Shown here: positions 6,984-12,194 of the stretch, one piece after another
Layout of the letters: each line of letters starts with the position of its first letter
How positions within the stretch are numbered: the stretch's first letter is position 1
Assembly (NCBI GenBank): GCA_003491925.1
Contig: DNAU01000060.1
Coordinates: forward strand, 1 to 12,194
DNA length: 12,194 nucleotides
Direction: 5' to 3'
DNA from: Chloroflexota bacterium
Lineage (GTDB): Bacteria > Chloroflexota > Dormibacteria > Aeolococcales > Aeolococcaceae
The notes under the pieces: generated by a model
Told to the model about the DNA's origin: nothing
Database searches by the model: none
Seen by the model: the letters and a program-made list of their open reading frames with translations, nothing else
Program-made: the position numbers and the translations under genes

Positions 6984-7217
6984 GGCCGGACCCTCCAGAC
7001 CCGCTGATCGCGCACGCGCAGCGTATCCGGTCGAGCCCCGGACGGGGGCTGGAGAGGCAGGTGACCCCTCTCAGCCGTTTGGGCCGCCGGGCGATTTGGG
7101 GGGCGGTTCGACCTGTTTTGGGGATGGGAGTCCCCAGTCCGGAAAGACTATGGTCAAGAGGCTTAATTGGATTCGGGGGGTGCCGCCGCGCGCGGCAGCT
7201 GGAGGTTCTTGCCACTC
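6984..7217. other. Divergent intergenic region between purA and the first secreted-protein gene
   Basis: This 234-bp region must hold promoters for both directions, but I cannot point to convincing -35/-10 pairs. It contains an imperfect inverted repeat at 7049-7074 (CTG-G-AGAGG / CCTCTCAG), which would form a hairpin in the purA leader. It also contains GGGGA / TCCCC at 7120-7135 around a six-base loop. An AT-richer patch at about 7146-7170 on the + side is the most likely promoter area for the secreted-protein gene. A GGAGG at 7201-7205 is that gene's ribosome-binding site. Confidence 0.45.
6991..6996 (-). promoter_or_regulatory. Strong Shine-Dalgarno site of purA
   Basis: GGAGGG on the - strand lies seven bases before the ATC at 6983. 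It is the best ribosome-binding site in the purA leader and decides the start in the absence of a standard start codon. A CTG at 6998-6996 is the only other near-cognate option close by, and this site overlaps it. Confidence 0.65.
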
Positions 7218-9398
7218 ATGAACAGTCACAGGCTGCTCGGCGGCGCCGTCGCGTCCGCCCTCATCGCTGCCGGGTGGGCCGGCACCACGTTCAGTCAGGT
7301 AGCCGCCCAGAGCGCCTACGATCAGGTCTCCTTCTCGCCCAATCCGATCGCCGCGGCGGCCACCCTGACTTCGGGTGAGAGCGTCACGGTCTGTGTCCAG
7401 GCGAAGGCGGACGGGACCGTCGAGACCGGCGAGAGCGTCGACCTCAGCTTCGCAACCAATGACGTGCCGCCGGGCGACACCGGGACCGGCGGTTCGGCGG
7501 CCGTGGGTATCACCACCCTGACCGGCACGCCCGCATCCTTCGCCGCCAACACGAACTGCACGCCGACCGGCTCCGCCGTTCAGGAGCACAACGCGGTCAG
7601 CCTCACCTACACTGCCCCGGCCGATGGTGGGCCGAACAACGGGACCCCATACCCCGTTTGGGGGGGGCGCGACATCATCACGGGGACGGATCCCGACAAC
7701 AGCAGTGTCACCAGCACCGCGGTCTACGAGTTCTCGCCGGTGACCGGCTACAGCTTCAGCACCGGCTCCAGCATCGCCTCGAATGCCAGCCTGACGACCG
7801 GTCAGCAGGTCAGCTTCACCGTCGAAGCACTGAACGGCACTACCCCGGTGCCCGGGGCGGCGGTGCTCCTCTGGCTCTCCACCAAGGCGTCGCCCGGCGG
7901 TTCGGTGACCGCGGCGGGAGCCGGGCCCCCGAGTGGCGACTTCTGCACGACCGGGGAGCCGGCGACGCTCACCTCCCAGTCGCCCTCGGTGACACCCGTG
8001 CGCTGCATCACCAACACCAGCGGCCAGGTGAACCTGACCTACACGGCATCGTCCGCCACCTCCACGGTGGGCATCGATACCGTCACGGCCCAGAACCACC
8101 CGACCACCTTCTTCAGCGCCTCCACCTCGTACGGCTACCAGGCGGCGGGCGCCTACACCGCGCTGCAGCCCTTCCGGATCTGCGATACCCGCTCCGGAAC
8201 CAGCACCGAGTGCTCCACTGACGGGCCCCTCAACCAGGGCGCCACGATGACCTTCCAGGTGACCGGTGTCGACGTGAATAGCGAATCCGTGCCCTCCGAC
8301 GCCCAGGCGGTGGTCCTCAACGTCACCGCGGTGAGCGGCACTGCCGCCACCTTCCTGACCGCCTTCCCGGCGGGCAACGCGGTGCCCACCGCCTCCAACA
8401 TCAACGTCAATGCCGCCGTCAACCAGGCCAACCTGGTCGTGGTGACCCTGGGGAACGGAGGCAAGGTGAGCATCTACAACTCGCTGGGCTCGATCAACGT
8501 GGTCGCCGACGTCCAGGGTTACTTTGCCGCCCCCACCACCTCACCCACGCCGGGCCAATTCCACAGCATCCCGCCGCTCCGGATCTGCGACACCCGCAGT
8601 GGCATGGGCACCGCCTGCTCGGGCAGCGCGCTGGCCCAGGGCGCGTGGACCAAGGTCGTGGTCTCCGGGTGCCCGACCGGGAACCCCTCGTGCACCGCCT
8701 CGGTGCCCAGCGACGGCACCGCCGCCGCCGTGGCCCTCAACCTGACCGCGGTATCTGGGACGTCCGACACGTACCTGAGCGTGGTCCCGCCCAACGGCTC
8801 TAACGCCTGCCCGACCACCACCCCTGCGTTCTCCAACCTCAACGTCGATGCCGCCACCAACCTCGCCAACCGGGTCATCGTGCCCCTCGGTCCTGACCAG
8901 GACGTCTGCGTCTACAACTCGCTGGGGTCGATCGACTTCATCCTCGACGTCAACGGCTGGTTCGGCAACGGGAGTGAGAGCACCCAGGGGGCCTACTTCT
9001 ACGCGGTCAGCCCACTGCGCATCTGCGACACCCGCGGCGCCGCCAGCGTCGGTTACTCGACAGAGTGCTCCGGGAACACCCTGGGGCCGCGGGGGACGCT
9101 GACCGTCCCGGTGGCGGGAGTGGACGGCCTGCCCCCGATGTCCGGCTCCTCGCCGCCGGTGGCGGTGATCGCCAATGTCACGGCGGTCTCGGGTTCGGCC
9201 TTCACCTACTTCACCGTCTACCCGGCCAACGCCTCGCTGCCCACCGCCAGCGACCTCAACGCCACGCCCGGTCAGAACGTCGCCAACCTGGACATCGTCC
9301 AGCTCGCCGGCAGCGGCGCCAACGCCGGGGCCGTCGACGTCTACAACAACCAGGGCAGCATCAACGCCGTCGTCGACGTCGAGGCCTGGTTCCAGTAA
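7218..9398 (+). CDS. Secreted protein with Ig-like region and three DTR/GYF modules
   Basis: This is a 726-residue exported protein of unknown function. The ATG at 7218 gives a clean signal peptide (MNSHRLLGGAVASALIAAGW..., predicted cut after VAA at about residue 30) and has GGAGG at 7201-7205. A TTG at 7167 would add 17 residues and spoil it. Residues of about 33-305 look like two Ig-like/Big-type beta domains (LTSGESVTVCVQAK; LTTGQQVSFTVEALNG). Three related modules of about 130-140 residues follow, starting near 312, 447 and 592. Each opens with PLRICDTR and continues through NVTAVSG, LNV...N.AN..VV.LG and YNSLGSI, ending in VADVQGYF or a variant. The last module ends the protein at WFQ. 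No enzymatic motif or sortase signal is visible. It lies 70 bp before a paralogue with the same modules. A surface or secreted binding role is inferred only. Confidence 0.88.
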   Translation: MNSHRLLGGAVASALIAAGWAGTTFSQVAAQSAYDQVSFSPNPIAAAATLTSGESVTVCVQAKADGTVETGESVDLSFATNDVPPGDTGTGGSAAVGITTLTGTPASFAANTNCTPTGSAVQEHNAVSLTYTAPADGGPNNGTPYPVWGGRDIITGTDPDNSSVTSTAVYEFSPVTGYSFSTGSSIASNASLTTGQQVSFTVEALNGTTPVPGAAVLLWLSTKASPGGSVTAAGAGPPSGDFCTTGEPATLTSQSPSVTPVRCITNTSGQVNLTYTASSATSTVGIDTVTAQNHPTTFFSASTSYGYQAAGAYTALQPFRICDTRSGTSTECSTDGPLNQGATMTFQVTGVDVNSESVPSDAQAVVLNVTAVSGTAATFLTAFPAGNAVPTASNINVNAAVNQANLVVVTLGNGGKVSIYNSLGSINVVADVQGYFAAPTTSPTPGQFHSIPPLRICDTRSGMGTACSGSALAQGAWTKVVVSGCPTGNPSCTASVPSDGTAAAVALNLTAVSGTSDTYLSVVPPNGSNACPTTTPAFSNLNVDAATNLANRVIVPLGPDQDVCVYNSLGSIDFILDVNGWFGNGSESTQGAYFYAVSPLRICDTRGAASVGYSTECSGNTLGPRGTLTVPVAGVDGLPPMSGSSPPVAVIANVTAVSGSAFTYFTVYPANASLPTASDLNATPGQNVANLDIVQLAGSGANAGAVDVYNNQGSINAVVDVEAWFQ
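8151..9395 (+). repeat. Three tandem DTR/GYF protein modules (A, B, C)
   Basis: Module A runs from about 8151 to 8532, B from about 8554 to 8970 and C from about 8992 to 9395. All share FRICDTR or LRICDTR at the start, a central AV-x-NVTAVSG or LNLTAVSG strand, an ANLVVV/ANRVIV/ANLDIV strand, YNxxGSI, and a DVxG(Y/W)F-like end. B alone has extra cysteines (ACPTTTP and DVCVYN). The repeats are divergent at DNA level, so the duplication is old. Confidence 0.85.
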
Positions 9399-9412
9399 AT
9401 GCATCAAACGGG

Positions 9413-9432
9413 CCGGTAGGCTGCGCCACCGG
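9413..9432. repeat. Hairpin between the two secreted-protein genes
   Basis: CCGGTAGGC (9413-9421) and GCCACCGG (9425-9432) pair with one bulged A around a three-base loop. It begins 14 bases after the first gene's stop. No T-run follows, so it is not a standard intrinsic terminator; it may attenuate or stabilise a shared transcript. The two genes are 70 bp apart and probably co-transcribed. Confidence 0.35.
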
Positions 9433-9468
9433 GGAATGCTCGGTGACGGGCGTCGGCGGAAGCTAGGT

Positions 9469-12194
9469 ATGCGGGGACACGGGGTGGTGGTCACGTTCGG
9501 GACGCGGGAGGGGGTCGACCAGCCCGGCGATCGCCATCGGCGGGAGAGGGTGGGGCGGCCTCCCAGCCGGTCGATCCTCATCCTGATCGTCGGCGGTGCC
9601 GTGGTCGTCGGTTGCCTCGGTACCGGCGCGATGGCGTCCGCCATCTCCGCGGCGGCGGCCTCCTCCTCGTGGGGCGGGGCCCCGGTGGGGCGCGGCACGG
9701 CTCAATTTGCCCGCGGTCGGGTCGAGACCCCTCGCGAGGTCCCGGACTCCGGGCCTGTGAGCGGCGCACGCGGCACCCCCTCCTCCGCGAGCGGTGACCT
9801 GGGCGGAGTCACATGCCTGAGCACCATCGACTGCCAGGCAATGGGTGAACGCAACGACGGCCCCCTGATCGGGCAGGTGTACCAGCCGCCCGGGCCCTGG
9901 ACACTGGCGGGCGGCGCGGAGGGCGGCTCACTCTCCGGCGACACGTGCGCGGGTCCGGATGACTGCTGGGCGGTGGGCACCACCGCGAGCGGGTTGGGCA
10001 CCCTGATCGAGCAGAACACCGGGGACGGCTGGGGTACGGTGACCAGCCCGAGCGAGGGCGGCGGCGGATACACCGAGTTGAGCGCGGTGACCTGTGTGAG
10101 TCCGAGCGACTGCTGGGCCGTCGGTGGCTACGACAATGCCAACGGCGTGCCCGAGACCCTGATCGAGTGGTACCACGGCACGAGCTGGTCCATCGTGTAC
10201 AGCCCGAATGAAGGAAGTGGCGACTGGCTCTTGGGGATCGCCTGCGCCGGGTCGGCGGAGTGTTGGGCGGTCGGCCAGTACGGCGACATCGAGATCGGCG
10301 AGGGGCAGCCTCTCCTCCTGGAATACAACGGGGCCGGCTGGTCTGGCCCAGCGTGGGAGCAGTATGGAAACACGCTGAATGCCATCACCTGCGTGAACGC
10401 GAGCGACTGCTGGGCGGCGGGCAACTACTTCGACGGCTCTGAGTACCAGACCCTGGTCTTCCAATACAACGGCACCGACTGGTCCCGGGGCACGAGCCCC
10501 GATGCAGGAAGCCCTGATCCGTCGGTGGTCTACAACTCTCTGAATGCGGTCGCCTGCAGCGGTGCCGACGACTGCTGGGCAGTCGGCCTGTACGACGAGC
10601 CGGGAGGGCTCTTCAACCAGACCCTCATCGAGCAGTTCGACGGCACAGGCTGGACCGTGGTCGGCAGCCCTGATCCCGGTGGGGCTGACATCCTGTACGG
10701 AGTGGCGTGCGCCAGCAGCACCGACTGCTGGGCGGTCGGCGAGTACTGGCCTGACCCGGCCATCACCGCCGACTATCAGACGCTGATCGAGGAGCTGACC
10801 GTCACCTCGTGGACCGCGGCCGCCAGCCCTGATGTGAGCAGCGCGGATGTCCTCGGCAACGTGGCATGCGATGGCAGCGTCAACTGTTGGGCGGTGGGCA
10901 GCTCGTTCAGCGGCAGCCAGACCGTGATCGAGCAGAGCGTGCAGGGGGATGCGCCGCCGATGGTGACGTCGCTCACCCCGGCGGCGGGGCCGGTGGGCGG
11001 CGGGCAGACGGTCACCGTCAACGGGTACGGCTTCGTGGCCGGGATGACCGTCACCCTGGGTGGCGTCGCGGTGACCCCCTCCAACGTCACCCCCGACAGC
11101 TTCATCTTCACCACCCCTTCGGCGAGCGCCGGCTACGTCACCCTCCAGGCCACCGACGGGTACGGCTCCAGCCTCGAGGACGGCAACGTGGGGTACATCT
11201 ATGCCGCCCTCGCCGCGTATCACCCGCTCACCCCGTTCCGCATCCTGGACACCCGTTCGTCCTCCTGCATCCAGTGCGGGACGGGAGCCCTGCTGCCATC
11301 GGGGACCACGACCCTGCAGGTGACCGGGTACAGCTCGGGCGGGGAGTCGGTGCCGGCGGACGCGACCGCGGTGGCCCTCAACGTCACCGCGGTCTCCGGC
11401 TCGGCGGCCAGCTTCATCGGGGTCTACCCGGCCGGCACCGGCCGGCCCGACTCCTCCAACCTCAACTTCCTCGCCCAGACCAACACCGCCAACCTGGTGG
11501 TGGTGGCCCTCGGCCCCACCGGGGCCGTCGACCTGTACAACAGCCTGGGCGCGGTGGACGTGGTCGCCGACGTCGAGGGGTACTTCACCGCCCCCTCGGG
11601 CACCCAGGGCCAGTTCCACCCGATCGCCCCGCTGCGGGTCTGCGACACCCGGCTGGGCCAGCCCGCCAACCCCTGCAACGAGGAGGGGACCGCGGATCTG
11701 GCGCTGGGCCCGGGCCAGGTGGCCAAGGTCGACGTGGCGGCGGTGACCAGCGCCCAGGGGGACATCCCCAGTGACGGCAGCGCCGAGGCGGCGGTGCTCA
11801 ACCTGACCGCCGTCTCGGACACCCAGGCCACCTACCTGAGCGTCTTCCCGAGCTCCTCCAACGGCACCTGCAGCACGGCGGTCCCCCAGAGCTCGACCCT
11901 CAACGTCAGCGCCCGGACCAACCAGGCCAACCGGGTGATCGTGCCCCTGGGTCCGGCGACCAACGGGGGTCACGACACGGACGTCTGCGTGTACAACTCC
12001 CTGGGCAGCATCGACTTCCTCCTGGACGCCAATGGCTGGTTCGGGGCCAGCGGAGCGGCGGCCGGGACCGACTTCCAGGTGATCGGGCCCTCCCGGATCT
12101 GCGACACCCGGGCCGGGATGGGGACGGCGTGCAGCGGGGACTCGCTGACCCCCGGGGGCGTCCTGCCGGTGCAGGTGACCGGGATGGGCGGGGT
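9469..12194 (+). CDS. Exported repeat protein: C-x5-C/WAVG propeller, IPT/TIG and DTR/GYF modules (3' end missing)
   Basis: The reading frame is open from ATG 9469 to the window end (908 codons, no stop). GGAAG at 9458-9462 lies six bases before the ATG. A basic N-terminus of about 35 residues precedes a hydrophobic segment (SRSILILIVGGAVVVGCLG), which may be a signal peptide or anchor. VVGC within it could be a lipobox, though hydrophobic residues continue beyond it. Residues of about 116-490 hold eight repeats with a C-x5-C core (usually DCWAVG), many followed by TLIEQ-like and GTxW segments. This resembles the WAVG-type beta-propeller repeats common in actinobacterial exported proteins. 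An IPT/TIG domain follows (about 495-579, SLTPAAGPVGGGQTVTV). Then come DTR/GYF modules A (from about 583), B (from about 715) and a truncated C (from about 868), in the same order as in the upstream gene. Function is unknown; surface binding is a guess. Confidence 0.85.
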   Translation, partial: MRGHGVVVTFGTREGVDQPGDRHRRERVGRPPSRSILILIVGGAVVVGCLGTGAMASAISAAAASSSWGGAPVGRGTAQFARGRVETPREVPDSGPVSGARGTPSSASGDLGGVTCLSTIDCQAMGERNDGPLIGQVYQPPGPWTLAGGAEGGSLSGDTCAGPDDCWAVGTTASGLGTLIEQNTGDGWGTVTSPSEGGGGYTELSAVTCVSPSDCWAVGGYDNANGVPETLIEWYHGTSWSIVYSPNEGSGDWLLGIACAGSAECWAVGQYGDIEIGEGQPLLLEYNGAGWSGPAWEQYGNTLNAITCVNASDCWAAGNYFDGSEYQTLVFQYNGTDWSRGTSPDAGSPDPSVVYNSLNAVACSGADDCWAVGLYDEPGGLFNQTLIEQFDGTGWTVVGSPDPGGADILYGVACASSTDCWAVGEYWPDPAITADYQTLIEELTVTSWTAAASPDVSSADVLGNVACDGSVNCWAVGSSFSGSQTVIEQSVQGDAPPMVTSLTPAAGPVGGGQTVTVNGYGFVAGMTVTLGGVAVTPSNVTPDSFIFTTPSASAGYVTLQATDGYGSSLEDGNVGYIYAALAAYHPLTPFRILDTRSSSCIQCGTGALLPSGTTTLQVTGYSSGGESVPADATAVALNVTAVSGSAASFIGVYPAGTGRPDSSNLNFLAQTNTANLVVVALGPTGAVDLYNSLGAVDVVADVEGYFTAPSGTQGQFHPIAPLRVCDTRLGQPANPCNEEGTADLALGPGQVAKVDVAAVTSAQGDIPSDGSAEAAVLNLTAVSDTQATYLSVFPSSSNGTCSTAVPQSSTLNVSARTNQANRVIVPLGPATNGGHDTDVCVYNSLGSIDFLLDANGWFGASGAAAGTDFQVIGPSRICDTRAGMGTACSGDSLTPGGVLPVQVTGMGG
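9814..10887 (+). repeat. Eight C-x5-C/WAVG propeller-like repeats
   Basis: Cysteine pairs are encoded at 9814/9832, 9946/9964, 10093/10111, 10243/10261, 10390/10408, 10555/10573, 10708/10726 and 10867/10885. Every pair is exactly C-x5-C. The period is 44-55 residues. The first copy is degenerate (DCQAMG) and the fifth has WAAG; the other six read CWAVG. The spacing and the small strand-like motifs fit a seven- or eight-bladed beta-propeller with one disulfide per blade. Confidence 0.8.
10954..11205 (+). other. IPT/TIG domain within the second exported protein
   Basis: PPMVTSLTPAAGPVGGGQ is followed by VTVNGYGFVAGMTVTLGG and ends with YVTLQATDGYG. This is the standard IPT/TIG pattern: a PxxGPxxGGxxVTxxGxxF start and a beta-rich domain of about 85 residues. 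Such domains act as spacers or ligand-binding units in exported proteins. Confidence 0.8.
11215..12194 (+). repeat. DTR/GYF modules A, B and partial C in the second exported protein
   Basis: Module A (about 11215-11595) opens with FRILDTR and ends with VADVEGYF. Module B (about 11611-12048) opens with QFHPIAPLRVCDTR and ends with FLLDANGWFG. Module C starts near 12070 with SRICDTRAG and is cut by the window end. Each is closer to the module at the same position in the upstream gene than to its own neighbours. Confidence 0.82.

Noticed and set aside
5604..7007. 467-codon + strand frame opposite purA
   Set aside because: It is the exact antisense of a highly conserved enzyme gene, and its translation has no family features.
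8541..9698. 385-codon - strand frame opposite the modules of the first secreted protein
   Set aside because: It is an antisense shadow of conserved modules, with no recognisable domain and no plausible ribosome-binding site noted.
9928..11973. 681-codon open frame on the - strand opposite the second exported protein
   Set aside because: Its translation is low-complexity (rich in G, R, A, V, D) and lacks any family motif. The + strand frame shows clear repeats, an IPT/TIG domain and conserved modules. Long antisense frames are expected at this GC content.

Overview
The window is GC-rich and gene-dense, with one gene cut at each end. Codon use is strongly G/C-ending. The gene families (a MalF/MalG/MsiK-type sugar importer, ROK proteins, a DasR/NagR-like GntR regulator, secreted multi-repeat proteins) point to a high-GC free-living bacterium. 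It could be an actinobacterium or a soil lineage such as Chloroflexota or Dormibacterota; the sequence alone does not decide. No tRNA, rRNA, CRISPR, insertion sequence or phage gene was seen.

Region 1 (1-3437, + strand) is a carbohydrate-uptake operon: the end of a MalF-type permease, a MalG-type permease, an MsiK-type ATPase and a ROK sugar kinase. The genes are tightly packed (4-bp overlap, 44-bp gap, 11-bp overlap). The sugar-binding protein and the rest of the first permease must lie upstream of the window.

Region 2 (3239-6983, - strand) contains, in order of transcription, purA (adenylosuccinate synthase), a GntR/HutC-family regulator resembling DasR/NagR, and a ROK-family repressor. 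The ROK repressor gene runs tail to tail into the ROK kinase gene and overlaps it by 199 bp. Between the two regulators is a perfect inverted repeat with the TGGT-N4-ACCA core of DasR/NagR sites. It lies in the spacer of a credible promoter for the ROK repressor. Together these suggest an amino-sugar (GlcNAc-like) uptake and phosphorylation locus under two-tier control: the GntR protein represses the repressor gene, and the ROK protein probably controls the transporter. The substrate is inferred from the regulator family only.

Region 3 (7218-12194, + strand) holds two tandem genes for large exported proteins, divergent from purA. The first has a signal peptide, Ig-like segments and three copies of a roughly 140-residue 'DTR...YNxxG...DVxGYF' module. 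The second has a membrane or signal segment, eight repeats of about 50 residues with a C-x5-C...WAVG core (probably a beta-propeller), an IPT/TIG domain, and the same modules in the same order. It is open at the window edge. Their function is unknown; they look like cell-surface or secreted adhesion/scaffold proteins rich in disulfides.

The points most worth a second look are: purA has no ATG, GTG or TTG start in frame and appears to start at ATC behind a strong Shine-Dalgarno site; the DasR-like operator sits inside a promoter; the two ROK genes overlap tail to tail; and the paired modules in the two secreted proteins have co-varying cysteines.
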